From the NCBI GenBank assembly GCA_934278005.1, contig CAKQWG010000003.1, positions 1 to 47,885 of the forward strand: a stretch of DNA of 47,885 nucleotides, written 5' to 3'. Below are positions 36,118 through 44,553 of this stretch, piece after piece. The position numbers were made by a program, and so were the translations under genes. Under the pieces are notes generated by a model, which saw nothing but the letters and a program-made list of their open reading frames with translations, was not told where the DNA came from and searched no databases. The stretch comes from an uncultured Pirellulaceae bacterium. GTDB taxonomy: Bacteria > Planctomycetota > Planctomycetia > Pirellulales > Pirellulaceae. Within the stretch, counting starts at the first letter, position 1. Every line of letters starts with the position of its first letter.

Positions 36118-36142
36118 CCGACGCGGAGCGTCGGGCCACACT
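36118..36142 (-). repeat. REP-like hairpin family C, third copy, overlapping a stop codon
   Basis: Read on the minus strand: AGTGTGGC, then CCGACGC-TCC-GCGTCGG, identical to the copies at 31033 and 31081. The first bases of the tag form part of the TAG stop codon (36141-36143) of the ADP-ribosylglycohydrolase gene, so the element sits exactly at the end of the coding region. Confidence 0.85.
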
Positions 36143-37259
36143 AATCACGATGGCGACGATGGGGCGTGCAGTTCGTTGTCAGGCGAAACAGGACGCGGTA
36201 GAGCACGTGCGGAATGACCAAGGTCGCCATGAATAAATTGCGCATCACTTGCCCAAGCGGATCGGTGGGCTGGGCCGGGGCCGAATGCAAGTCGTCAGGA
36301 CCATGCGGCCAGTGCGACAGTCGTTCCGCCATCTTTTCAATCCAAGCGGCTCCATGTGGATAGCCTGCGAGTCCTTTGATCAACTCCGGTGGCAACTGCT
36401 GTGCGCCAATGTGCGCTCCGACCAATCCTCCGACGATCGCAGCTACCGAATCGGTGTCTCCGCCAAGCAGTACCGCGGGCGTCACCGCCCGGCGGAAATC
36501 GTTGGGATGGCGCAGCCAGCAGTACGTAGCCATGATCGTGGTGGGGACAATGAAACCACTGACCTGGGTATCCCATCCAAAATGCCGGGCTACGCTGCTT
36601 GGGCTGCGCCGCCGATCGAGAAAGGCTTGCAACTCAGTCAGTTTGCCTTTGATCTCGGGCAGAGAACTTGCACTGATGGCGACTTTCAACGCGACCGCGG
36701 CATCGAACTCGTCGGGTTTACAGACCGCAGCGTGGTCCGCCAAGGCTGCTAACACTTGACAACCATCGGTGGCCAGTGGATGGGTGTGCGTGAGCTTGGT
36801 CGATTCGGCCACCCAGCGGCTCAGACGATGTCCGGTGCCGTGCATGGCCAGAGCATTGATGAGCGCCCGCGTCGCGGCGCCGTTGCCTGCGGAGTGGACT
36901 CCCGTCGGCAGACCCAGGCGAGCTAGCCAGCATTTGGCGGCAGCTATCAAGGTCGCTTGCCCTGCGCCTACGGGAAAACTTAGCAGATACCAACTTAACC
37001 GCTTCTGAAATGTTCGGCGAAAAGCCTTGCCGTCGCTTCGCGATCTGAGCAGCGCCTGTGCGGTCAGTAACATCAACTGGGTGTCGTCGCTATAGATCCC
37101 GCGATTTCGCAAGAGCTGATAATGCAGCGGCCCGCGGCCAAACATTTTCAACCCCACACGCCGACAGAGATTTTCGCGCGGCAGTCCCAAGGCGTCGCCA
37201 ATGGCCACGCCGAGCATCAAGCCGTGAATATGTTCTCTCCGCAAAAATGTCGAATGCAT
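36141..37259 (-). CDS. ADP-ribosylglycohydrolase (DraG/ARH family)
   Basis: A 372-residue cytoplasmic enzyme family that removes ADP-ribose from modified proteins or small molecules using two metal ions. The diagnostic motifs are GVAIGDALG near the N-terminus (about 17-25), SDDTQ at 57-61 and GGDTDSVAAIVGG near residue 270, which together supply the acidic metal ligands. The length is slightly above the usual 300 residues because of the C-terminal extension (about 335-372, basic and rich in Arg/His). No ADP-ribosyltransferase and no nitrogenase genes lie in the window, so the substrate is unknown. The start ATG has no clear ribosome site. A REP-like hairpin overlaps the stop codon. Confidence 0.93.
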   Translation of the reverse strand: MHSTFLRREHIHGLMLGVAIGDALGLPRENLCRRVGLKMFGRGPLHYQLLRNRGIYSDDTQLMLLTAQALLRSRSDGKAFRRTFQKRLSWYLLSFPVGAGQATLIAAAKCWLARLGLPTGVHSAGNGAATRALINALAMHGTGHRLSRWVAESTKLTHTHPLATDGCQVLAALADHAAVCKPDEFDAAVALKVAISASSLPEIKGKLTELQAFLDRRRSPSSVARHFGWDTQVSGFIVPTTIMATYCWLRHPNDFRRAVTPAVLLGGDTDSVAAIVGGLVGAHIGAQQLPPELIKGLAGYPHGAAWIEKMAERLSHWPHGPDDLHSAPAQPTDPLGQVMRNLFMATLVIPHVLYRVLFRLTTNCTPHRRHRD

Positions 37260-37321
37260 GCAGGATAAGCATTTTTTTTAGACTTCGTCGCGCTACCGCA
37301 CGATAGACCCCACAGGCATCC

Positions 37322-38722
37322 TTAGCGAACCCGGCAATCAAAACTGATGACGCCACCTTGAGTCGGCTCAATAGGCTCTTCGATTTCCCATCGAAGCACC
37401 ATCGACCCGACCTCGTTTGGTTCGGCGGAGAAACGTACTCCGACGCTGCACTGCTGGCTTCCTTGAATATAGGTCAAACGTGGGGAAAGGCTATCAACGA
37501 TGACCGCATTTCCCAGCGGTTTGACACCAGCATTATCAAACCTGATCGTGAAACTAACAATATCTCCGGAATTAGCGATTGTATGACTAGCCGCTTTGAA
37601 AATTCGCATCGTACAGCCATCGGGCAGTTCGTAGACGAACAATTCTTGAGCAGCCACCGTGTCTTTGAGCAAGATTGCGGCTTGGTTGGAGATCTCTACC
37701 GCCAGCGATTCTGGATTGACCCACGTCTGAGCGTTCTGAATGAATTCCTGCACATCGACTCGCTCCTTAAGCGTAATCAACCCGGTCCGCGTCGGATCCA
37801 TCAGCTCAAACGGGATGCGCGCAGAGCTCATGCGGTACAGTGGCAGGACCTGCTCCATCGGCGGCGCGACATAGTTCTCTTGGAACGCATCGATCAGGCC
37901 CACCTGCTGCTCACCCTGCGGGGCGACTGGCTGCACGACCGTGTTGGCCAAGTTCGTTTCGTCGAAGCGCTCGACGCCCACCGGCGCTAACATACGCTCA
38001 GTGCCCATCGCACGCATGGCAAGTTGCAGCCCCGAGACCTGTCGCACAGCCCCAAAACGAGGTGCATAGATGGGAACGCGATTTGACGGCTGCACGCACA
38101 TACTGCCCGCTAGCGTCTCGTAGTAGATGACCGTGTCCGTGGGATCTACCCCGGCGGTAGTCCAGTCCTCTTTGACAATTACGGTAGGCTGCTGATCACC
38201 ACCATCAAAAATATATTCCTGAGCGTTGCGATAGGCGTCAGTGCGATTCGGGCCAGCCGCATCGTTAGCCGCCCAGGCCGTCGTGCACGCGTTGCAGTCT
38301 GCACCAACCTCGCAGACTTGGCCGCCGGCGGCACCCGCGGCGCGTTTAAGAAAAGCCGCAGGCACTACAGGCGCACGGTTTGTGGCTGCGACCGGTGGAA
38401 AGGTTTGATTGACAACTGGAGTGATTGCGGCGTGAAGATCGGTGGGCCGCTGACGGTGCGGAGAGCTGGCCGACGCCCGAGTCAAAGACAGGTCTGCGAC
38501 CGGAGCAGCTGCTGTGGCCGGGGCTGTTTGTCCTAGTGGCGCACCGCTGGGAAGTCCTCCCAACGTGCCGCAGCCTACCAGCGTGGCGAGTTGCGCGGCC
38601 AGCAATCCGGCAAAGGTGGCTCTCCACAGCGGTCGACCGCGCGTGGGGCGGCGCGGCGACGGATGCGCGTCGCGGCCAGGGCGTTGGCTGGGGTCAACTT
38701 GCGCAGTGTGTTTCGGTTGCAC
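37322..38722 (-). CDS. Envelope lipoprotein with DUF11 domain
   Basis: A 466-residue protein that starts with GTG, preceded by AGAGGA eight bases upstream. After a basic, Pro-rich N-terminus comes a lipoprotein signal (LLAAQLATLVGC, lipobox LVGC at about 48-51). A Pro/Ala/Ser-rich linker contains the cysteine cluster CEVGADCNAC (about 136-145). The middle region is unassigned. The C-terminal region (about 375-466, SGDIVSFTIRFDNAG ... GGVISFDCRV) is a DUF11/OmcB-type beta-sandwich found in cross-linked outer-envelope proteins. A role in the proteinaceous envelope is inferred from the lipobox, DUF11 and cysteines. It is the last of three minus-strand envelope genes, 110 bases after the next. 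Confidence 0.85.
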   Translation of the reverse strand: MQPKHTAQVDPSQRPGRDAHPSPRRPTRGRPLWRATFAGLLAAQLATLVGCGTLGGLPSGAPLGQTAPATAAAPVADLSLTRASASSPHRQRPTDLHAAITPVVNQTFPPVAATNRAPVVPAAFLKRAAGAAGGQVCEVGADCNACTTAWAANDAAGPNRTDAYRNAQEYIFDGGDQQPTVIVKEDWTTAGVDPTDTVIYYETLAGSMCVQPSNRVPIYAPRFGAVRQVSGLQLAMRAMGTERMLAPVGVERFDETNLANTVVQPVAPQGEQQVGLIDAFQENYVAPPMEQVLPLYRMSSARIPFELMDPTRTGLITLKERVDVQEFIQNAQTWVNPESLAVEISNQAAILLKDTVAAQELFVYELPDGCTMRIFKAASHTIANSGDIVSFTIRFDNAGVKPLGNAVIVDSLSPRLTYIQGSQQCSVGVRFSAEPNEVGSMVLRWEIEEPIEPTQGGVISFDCRVR

Positions 38723-38832
38723 GATGTTCGATCCTCTTGGCGGACTTGTTAGTGAGTCACACTTTGCAGTAGTGACGATCCTCTGGGTGGGCTGGTTGCC
38801 AAATTGCGAACGCCATCACCGAGCTGGCAGGG

Positions 38833-39663
38833 CTACCACTGCGGCGGCAACCTTGGACTGTCTTCCAACGGCGCTTCAGACCTGGGCGCCAACGTGGCCG
38901 GGGTGGCTTCGGACTCCGGCCACTGGCCCGCTTCGATCAACGTCTGTCGCTCAGGAACAGTAATCAGCGGTACCCATGGCGGGCAGCCGTACAGGAACTC
39001 CGTCAGGTCGCCCTGTGGATCGAGGGGCACGCGTGAACCAATGCGCAAGATGGCGACCGGCCGGCCTAGCTGATCGGCTATTTGCAACGCATTATCAGAG
39101 CTGGGAACGTTGTGTACGATCTGTGTCTCAGGCGTCGTTTCGATGGGCTCGGCAATCTCACTGTCTTCCAAGTAGATGACGCGGGTGACTAGTCCGCCGT
39201 CGAGGGCCAGCCGCAGATCCTCTTCGGTGAGGATGACGGGGATCGGGAAACGATGTTCGCGCCCAGCCGGTGGGTAAATGCGATCGATGACTTCTAAACT
39301 AGGGTACAGCTCTTCGCCTGGGCGATAGGGAATGTTGGTTACACGAAAGCGATAAACGCCGGCTACCAACATGCCGGTAACGACCGGTGCGTCGAGCGGC
39401 TGCAGGAATTGGCCATCTTGGGCCAAGGCAATCTTCAACCCGGCCGGTCCAGATAGTGATACGGCTTGAAACGATCCAACGCCGCGCGCACCGCGGGCAA
39501 CCTGTGCAGCGGCAACGGCCCCTGGCGATTGATTGGCGTTGAGAAAGTAATGTACGTTAGGCATCCCGCGTGTCTGAGCTTGCACGGCGGGGCAGAGCAG
39601 GGGAGCGGTCGCGCCGATCAGGCAACACAACTTGACAAAATGCAGTGTCAGCAGCTTGTACAT
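38833..39663 (-). CDS. Secreted envelope protein, paralogue of the next gene
   Basis: I start it at 39663, where a signal peptide begins (MYKLLTLHFVKLCCLIGATA... ending PAVQAQ) with GGGG five bases before the ATG; the open frame runs upstream to 39855 without conservation. The mature 276-residue product is unassigned. Its core (about 80-215) matches the neighbouring protein at 39920-41155: GVYRFRVTNIP with EELYPSLEVID, IPVILTEEDLRLAL with VTRVIYLED, and GRPVAILRIGSR. The C-terminus is acidic and Pro-rich. Similar proteins recur in planctomycetes without known function. It lies between the DUF11 lipoprotein and the Gly/Met-rich paralogue. Confidence 0.8.
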   Translation of the reverse strand: MYKLLTLHFVKLCCLIGATAPLLCPAVQAQTRGMPNVHYFLNANQSPGAVAAAQVARGARGVGSFQAVSLSGPAGLKIALAQDGQFLQPLDAPVVTGMLVAGVYRFRVTNIPYRPGEELYPSLEVIDRIYPPAGREHRFPIPVILTEEDLRLALDGGLVTRVIYLEDSEIAEPIETTPETQIVHNVPSSDNALQIADQLGRPVAILRIGSRVPLDPQGDLTEFLYGCPPWVPLITVPERQTLIEAGQWPESEATPATLAPRSEAPLEDSPRLPPQW

Positions 39664-39919
39664 GTTGACCCCAAGAAATTTACCAATCATCGGCCAGCAG
39701 CCTGGCGAGCGATTGGAGACGGAAAAAGTTAAGACATTGTGCCGCTGGTTGTCAGCGACAGGGCGTGGTTCGAGATGAAAAAGCGGTGCGAGAGGTAAAA
39801 CCTCTCGCCCGCCCCACTCATTGAACGACGTTTGGCGGCGGGCTCGTTTGCTCAAAGCAATCCGAGCCGCTGGTCACTCCACCTGCTGGCAGGGTACCAG
39901 ACAGGTCGAGTCGATTGGT

Positions 39920-41155
39920 TTACTCAGGAGGGCAATAGGCTGCACCCGCTCCGGCGGCTCCACCTGCACCGGCGGCACCGGGTACCGCTTGGCTGCCACG
40001 GTTGAAGGCAGGCACGCCATTAGGTAGTCCCGCATGCACGTTTCGCTCGTGAATATTCACGCGGCTAACTGGGTGCGGATAGCTTTGGCCCGGCGTCTGA
40101 CGCACGTTGATCTTGACGTTTTCGACCGGATCAGGAATGTGCATCGAGGTGCGATTGCGCATCGTGTGACTCTTCAATCCAGCCGGCGATCCGAGTGGAA
40201 TGTGAGGTGGTCCTGGCAATCCGATCGGTGTACCCGTGTAGGTCATGCCGTACTCGGGTGCTGTTACACCAGCCACGTAGCCGGGCAATGAGGCGGGCAC
40301 GCTACCAGGCACGGGGCAGCCGTCGGGACCGCACATCATCGGCATACCAGCCATCATGCCCAATCCGCCGGCGCTGGCACCGGACATTTCAATGTCTTTG
40401 TTACCCACGCGAACGATGGCCAAGATAGAACCGCGACGATCGGCTTCGACAATTGGATCAAGACCAGGCTCCAGCCGGTTGCTGACCAGTACGTCGACGC
40501 CTACCAATGCGTCGCCCTGGAATTCAGGATCGGGCAGGTAGATGACCTTGGTCACAAAGTTCCCCGACAGGACTTGTTCGAAGTCGTCGGTGGTGAACTG
40601 GACTGGAATGGCATTGTGCGCCAAGTAGGCTGCTGTGCGCGGTGTGCCGTTGGCCACTTCGATCGTGGGGTAGAGTTCGACTCCCTCGCGACCTTGAATA
40701 TTGGTCAGCTTCATGCGATAGATTCCCCCTTGAGGGAACTCCAATCGGCCGGGCACGTACAGCGGTTCGCTGCCGAAACTCCCGTCGCCGATCACATCGT
40801 AGTGAATCTGCATGCCGTCGGGGCGATTAAAGAGCACCTGGACTTTAGCGCCCAGGCCGCCGCCAACCATCATGCCGCCCATAGCTGGGCCACCGGCACC
40901 GCCGTCGCCGACGCAGGCAGAGCAACTGGCTGGCATGACGCCTCCCATGCCCGGACCACCGGCCATAGCAGCTCCGCCGGCCATTCCCATGGCTGCACCG
41001 CCCTGCATACCAAGCACACCGGGACCGGGGCCACCGACCCCAGGGCCAGGCTCTAGCAAACGCTGCGCGGGCGGCAGGTTGTGCCTGACCGGTGTGCAGC
41101 CCGTGAAGCAGCCGAAGGCCACTACGGCTAGCGTTAGGAAAACACGCATTTTCAT
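39920..41155 (-). CDS. Gly/Met-rich envelope lipoprotein
   Basis: A 411-residue protein with a strong ribosome site (AGGGGGT five bases before ATG). A lipoprotein-type signal precedes FTGC at about 17-20. A low-complexity Gly/Met/Ala/Pro segment (about 35-100) contains CSAC, comparable with the CNAC of the DUF11 lipoprotein two genes downstream. The conserved core (about 105-265) is paralogous to the protein of 38833-39663: GIYRMKLTNIQ with VELYPTIEVAN, IPVQFTTDDFEQVL with VTKVIYLPD. The C-terminal third is Pro/Gly-rich and ends in an Ala/Gly tail. It should be the first gene of the three-gene envelope set. The function is unknown; a structural envelope role is inferred. Confidence 0.82.
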   Translation of the reverse strand: MKMRVFLTLAVVAFGCFTGCTPVRHNLPPAQRLLEPGPGVGGPGPGVLGMQGGAAMGMAGGAAMAGGPGMGGVMPASCSACVGDGGAGGPAMGGMMVGGGLGAKVQVLFNRPDGMQIHYDVIGDGSFGSEPLYVPGRLEFPQGGIYRMKLTNIQGREGVELYPTIEVANGTPRTAAYLAHNAIPVQFTTDDFEQVLSGNFVTKVIYLPDPEFQGDALVGVDVLVSNRLEPGLDPIVEADRRGSILAIVRVGNKDIEMSGASAGGLGMMAGMPMMCGPDGCPVPGSVPASLPGYVAGVTAPEYGMTYTGTPIGLPGPPHIPLGSPAGLKSHTMRNRTSMHIPDPVENVKINVRQTPGQSYPHPVSRVNIHERNVHAGLPNGVPAFNRGSQAVPGAAGAGGAAGAGAAYCPPE

Positions 41156-41442
41156 GCTCTACCCCCTAAAAATGGGCGAAACGACCGCTTTCGAGTCGGG
41201 CGTCCGCCGCCAATCGAAACGTTCCTGAGTGAGTTTTTAGACACGATGAGCCACCGAAGAATGCATTCTCCCGTCTGATTCACCTGGACTTCCCGTCGGC
41301 TCAGCGCGTAGTATTCACGCCGAGCCAAGCGGTATGTCCGCAGTTCACGCGTAAACCTAAGTTCCGCGCTTGCGCTGTGTCCGTGGCTATATGTTCGTCC
41401 TAGTACTACTGCTTTCTTTGATAAATCCGGCATAACCCGACT
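41156..41442. other. Divergent promoter region
   Basis: A 287-base gap between the divergent envelope set and the LolA-like gene. It must hold promoters for both directions. An open frame crosses it on the minus strand, but it has no recognisable features or ribosome site. I see no reliable -35/-10 boxes. Confidence 0.4.
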
Positions 41443-42618
41443 ATGTGGAGTAGATTATCCAAAGCGAATAGCAGCATTGGTGAACACACCGGCGTGTGTT
41501 GCGGCCACTCAGACACCCCAGTTCGCCCAGTCTGCGAGCGAACGCGCATTAGCCAGAGTTTGCCGCTGAGCACCGCTTTTACGCAGCGCGTGATCGCTTG
41601 GACTTTAGGCTGCTTTACGTCGCGCTGGTTGTTGGGGCTGTGTTGTACACTCGCCGCCGCCCACGTAGCCGCTCAACGGGCGGTCTCCCAAGACTCCGTC
41701 CAGGTGCCCGCTCAAGTTCCCGCTCAAGTGCCCTTTCCGAGCGCCACCCAGGAATCACCTCGGCCGATTCCCGCCGCGCATTCGTCGCGCGAGGTGGCTG
41801 CACAAATCTTGCAGCAGTCGATTTTGCAGAGCGTATGGGGACCGCCGGCCTACTGCGTGGTGCGGCAATCGGTCAATATCTTCGGCAAGCAACTCAATGG
41901 CGTGGGTAAATACGTCAGAGGAGGGCGGGGGAGTGGCAAACTCAAGTTCGACCTGCGGATGCCAGCCGGCGATCAGATCAATACGCTGCTTCAGGTCAGC
42001 GATGGCCAGCGACTGCTCTCAATCGAGGCTATCGGCGATGTCAGAAAGCGAACGGAAGTGGACCTTGGCAAAGTCCGCCCACGCTTGGTATTCACCAACG
42101 AATCGCTGCGTGATCCGGTCGTGGCCATGTATCTAGCCATCGGTGGACAAGCGGAAATGCTTCGCAAGATCTATCAGAAATACGACTGGATCTCAGTCCG
42201 CGAAGGAAAACTGGGAGACATCCCGGTGTGGTGGCTCAAGGGCTGCGTCCCGCCTGAACCGGTTAACGTGCGGTCCGTCGCCGAAGTTGACAACATTATG
42301 TTCGCGGAGAACCATTCGGGGCTGCTTCCAACGCGAATTGAAATTGCCGTCGGCAGAGCGGATGCTGAACTACCCTATTGGCTCTACCAGATGGAGCAAG
42401 GGCGTATAGCAGAGGACCTAAGCCCCAGTGCTCGCAGTGAACAGATGCACATTGTTACTGAATGGGCCACTCCGATTCTGCTGACCGCCGAACAGATGCC
42501 CAGCTCGCTGTTTGAACCACCTTCGAGCAACGAACCGCTGTTTGATGACACCGACCGCTACCTTCCGCCAGCTCCAACCATCGCCAGCGCGCCGGGCGAA
42601 CCTGGAGTCGTGCGTTAG
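41443..42618 (+). CDS. Secreted protein, possibly LolA/LppX-like fold
   Basis: A 391-residue protein without an evident ribosome site; the start at 41443 is the first ATG and may be too far upstream. A signal or anchor segment lies at about 50-77 (WLLGLCCTLAAAHVAAQ), followed by a repeat-derived VPAQVPAQVPFP. The core (about 115-350) starts with an amphipathic helix (AAQILQQSILQSVWG) and continues as antiparallel beta strands (VNIFGKQLNGVGKYV, GKLKFDLRMP, LLQVSDGQRLLSI). This resembles the LolA/LppX fold that carries lipids or lipoproteins across the periplasm. The resemblance is by pattern only. It is divergent from the three-gene envelope set, which would suit a lipoprotein-handling role. 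Confidence 0.7.
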   Translation: MWSRLSKANSSIGEHTGVCCGHSDTPVRPVCERTRISQSLPLSTAFTQRVIAWTLGCFTSRWLLGLCCTLAAAHVAAQRAVSQDSVQVPAQVPAQVPFPSATQESPRPIPAAHSSREVAAQILQQSILQSVWGPPAYCVVRQSVNIFGKQLNGVGKYVRGGRGSGKLKFDLRMPAGDQINTLLQVSDGQRLLSIEAIGDVRKRTEVDLGKVRPRLVFTNESLRDPVVAMYLAIGGQAEMLRKIYQKYDWISVREGKLGDIPVWWLKGCVPPEPVNVRSVAEVDNIMFAENHSGLLPTRIEIAVGRADAELPYWLYQMEQGRIAEDLSPSARSEQMHIVTEWATPILLTAEQMPSSLFEPPSSNEPLFDDTDRYLPPAPTIASAPGEPGVVR

Positions 42619-42644
42619 CGGCTGAATATTCGCTAGAGCCGCTA
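42616..42644 (+). terminator. Possible weak terminator after the LolA-like gene
   Basis: An 8-bp stem TAGCGGCT / AGCCGCTA with a 13-base loop includes the stop codon itself. No T run follows (ACCGCTTCCCC), so it may instead stabilise the transcript's 3' end. Confidence 0.3.
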
Positions 42645-42719
42645 CCGCTTCCCCATAGCGACCAGCTCAACTAAACTATTAACTTCGGGATTTCATGTTT
42701 TTTTGTCGGAAACGTATTC

Positions 42720-43739
42720 GTGATTAAAACATTGGCTGTGGTGGGTGCTACCGGTGCGGTAGGCCAGATTGTACTCGAGGAAATCGCGCGACAAGGGCTG
42801 CAGTACGAGACGCTGCGGCTGCTCGCGTCGAGCCGTTCTGCCGGGCAAGTAGTAAATGTCGCCGGGCGCGATATCACCGTCGAACTGCTCGCTCCCGATT
42901 CGTTCCAGGGAGTCGATGTCGTCATCGCCAGCACGCCGGATGAGGTGGCGGCAGAGTTCATTCCATGGGCGGTGGCCGCCGGTGCGGTAGTCGTCGATGA
43001 GAGCGCCTTCTTCCGCATGGACCCCACCGTGCCGCTGATTATCCCCGAGGTAAATCCGCAGGATGTCGATGAGCACCAAGGCATCATTGCCAGCCCCAAC
43101 TGCAGTACCACTCAAATGGTGGTGGCTCTCAAGCCACTGTACGATGCGGCTGGTCTAAAGCGGGTCATCGTCAGCACCTACCAGGCCGTCAGCGGCGCGG
43201 GCCTAGCCGCGCAGCGCGAGCTGTTGGAAAACACCCAAGCTCGCATGGGCGGCCAGCCGCTGCCGCCGAAGATGTTCCAGCACGATATCGCGCTGAACCT
43301 CATCCCCCAAATCGGCTCGCACAAACAGGACGGCTTCACCTCAGAAGAAATGAAGATGGTTCGCGAAACCCATAAGATTTTGCGAGACGATTCCATCGCC
43401 ATCAATGCCACCTGCGTGCGCGTACCCGTGCTGATCGGCCACAGTGAATCGATCTACTGCGAGACCGAGCAACCACTGTCGCTTGAGCAAGTTCGCGAAT
43501 TGTTTCGCAACGCCCCGGGCGTAAGCCTGATCGACGATCTGGCGGCTAAGCAGTATCCCATGCCGCGAGATTGCGCCGACCTGCCGGATGTGTTCGTAGG
43601 ACGCGTTCGCAAGGACCTCGACAATCCGTGTGGCATCAGCTTCTGGTGCGTCAGTGACAACCTGCGAAAAGGGGCGGCAACCAACGCGGTGCAGATCGCC
43701 AACTTGCTGGCTCATAAATTTGCTAATGTCGCGAGTTGA
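42720..43739 (+). CDS. asd: Aspartate-semialdehyde dehydrogenase
   Basis: It reduces aspartyl phosphate to aspartate semialdehyde with NADPH, the branch step to lysine/diaminopimelate, threonine and methionine. The start is GTG at 42720, with GGAA eight bases upstream. The 339-residue protein shows the Rossmann motif VVGATGAVGQ at 8-17, the catalytic Cys128 in SPNCSTTQ and RVPVLIGHSES with the active-site His at about 241. The sequence type (single long central segment STYQAVSGAGLAAQREL) fits the common Gram-positive-like asd subgroup. It is the first gene of a dense plus-strand cluster; truA overlaps its end by 14 bases. Confidence 0.96.
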   Translation: MIKTLAVVGATGAVGQIVLEEIARQGLQYETLRLLASSRSAGQVVNVAGRDITVELLAPDSFQGVDVVIASTPDEVAAEFIPWAVAAGAVVVDESAFFRMDPTVPLIIPEVNPQDVDEHQGIIASPNCSTTQMVVALKPLYDAAGLKRVIVSTYQAVSGAGLAAQRELLENTQARMGGQPLPPKMFQHDIALNLIPQIGSHKQDGFTSEEMKMVRETHKILRDDSIAINATCVRVPVLIGHSESIYCETEQPLSLEQVRELFRNAPGVSLIDDLAAKQYPMPRDCADLPDVFVGRVRKDLDNPCGISFWCVSDNLRKGAATNAVQIANLLAHKFANVAS

Positions 43740-44553
43740 TCGAATCGACGAGACTTGCGAGTTGAGTGATTTACCGGGCAGTGCTAAAGACTCGCCTGCG
43801 CTGCGATGTTTCCGATTGACCCTAGCCTATGACGGCACTAGCTATTTTGGTTGGCAGCGCCAACCGCACCACCCCAGCGTTCAAGCCGCGGTGGAAAAGG
43901 CAATCTGTGCGATTACTGGCGATAAGCAAACGCATGCCTGGGCCAGCAGTCGCACGGATACTGGGGTGCATGCCCTAGGACAGTCGGCTGTATTTACAAG
44001 CGCGGGCTGGCCAGCTCCCGCCGATCGGATCCCGCTGGCTATCAATACCAAGCTGCCGATGGACATCGTCGTACGCGATTCCGTGGAAGTTCCCTTGCGA
44101 TTCAACCCATTGCGTATGAGTACGGGTAAACGCTATAGATATCACGTTTACTCTGCGCGCAAACCCGATCCGATCGGCGCGCGAACGCAGTGGTGGGTGC
44201 CGCAGCAAGTGCAGCTGGCTCCGATGCTGCAGGCGGCTGATCTATTTCTCGGCACACACGACTTCGCCGCCTTTCAAACCTCGGGAAGTCCGCGCACGAC
44301 GACTGTGCGAGAGGTCCGCGAGTTGACGATCCAGGCATCCGAGCACATGGATGGTACGCGGTTTACCATCGAGGTCGAAGCCAGTGGTTTCCTCTACAAC
44401 ATGGTCCGCAATATTGTAGGGACGCTAGTTCAAGTCGGCGTGGGCAGAAAGCCACCGCAGTGGGTGACTGAGGTCTTGACCTCGCGCGATCGTCGACAAG
44501 CTGGACAGACGGCGCCGGCCTGTGGGCTGTTTCTATTAGAGGTCAAATACTAA
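43726..44553 (+). CDS. truA: tRNA pseudouridine synthase A
   Basis: It converts uridines 38-40 in the tRNA anticodon arm to pseudouridine. I choose the ATG at 43726, inside the last codons of asd (14-base overlap), giving 275 residues; the conserved domain begins near residue 28 (RLTLAYDGTSYFGWQRQ). The catalytic Asp is Asp78 in SSRTDTGVHALGQ. KRYRYHVYS, HDFAAFQTSG and the C-terminal GFLYNMVRNIVGTLVQVG are further family hallmarks. No separate ribosome site is seen, so translation is probably coupled to asd. The stop codon TAA overlaps the ATG of the next gene by one base. Confidence 0.96.
   Translation: MSRVDRIDETCELSDLPGSAKDSPALRCFRLTLAYDGTSYFGWQRQPHHPSVQAAVEKAICAITGDKQTHAWASSRTDTGVHALGQSAVFTSAGWPAPADRIPLAINTKLPMDIVVRDSVEVPLRFNPLRMSTGKRYRYHVYSARKPDPIGARTQWWVPQQVQLAPMLQAADLFLGTHDFAAFQTSGSPRTTTVREVRELTIQASEHMDGTRFTIEVEASGFLYNMVRNIVGTLVQVGVGRKPPQWVTEVLTSRDRRQAGQTAPACGLFLLEVKY

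Noticed and set aside
41152..41433. 93-residue minus-strand frame between divergent envelope genes
   Set aside because: No ribosome site, basic composition without motifs, and it fills the region where divergent promoters are needed.
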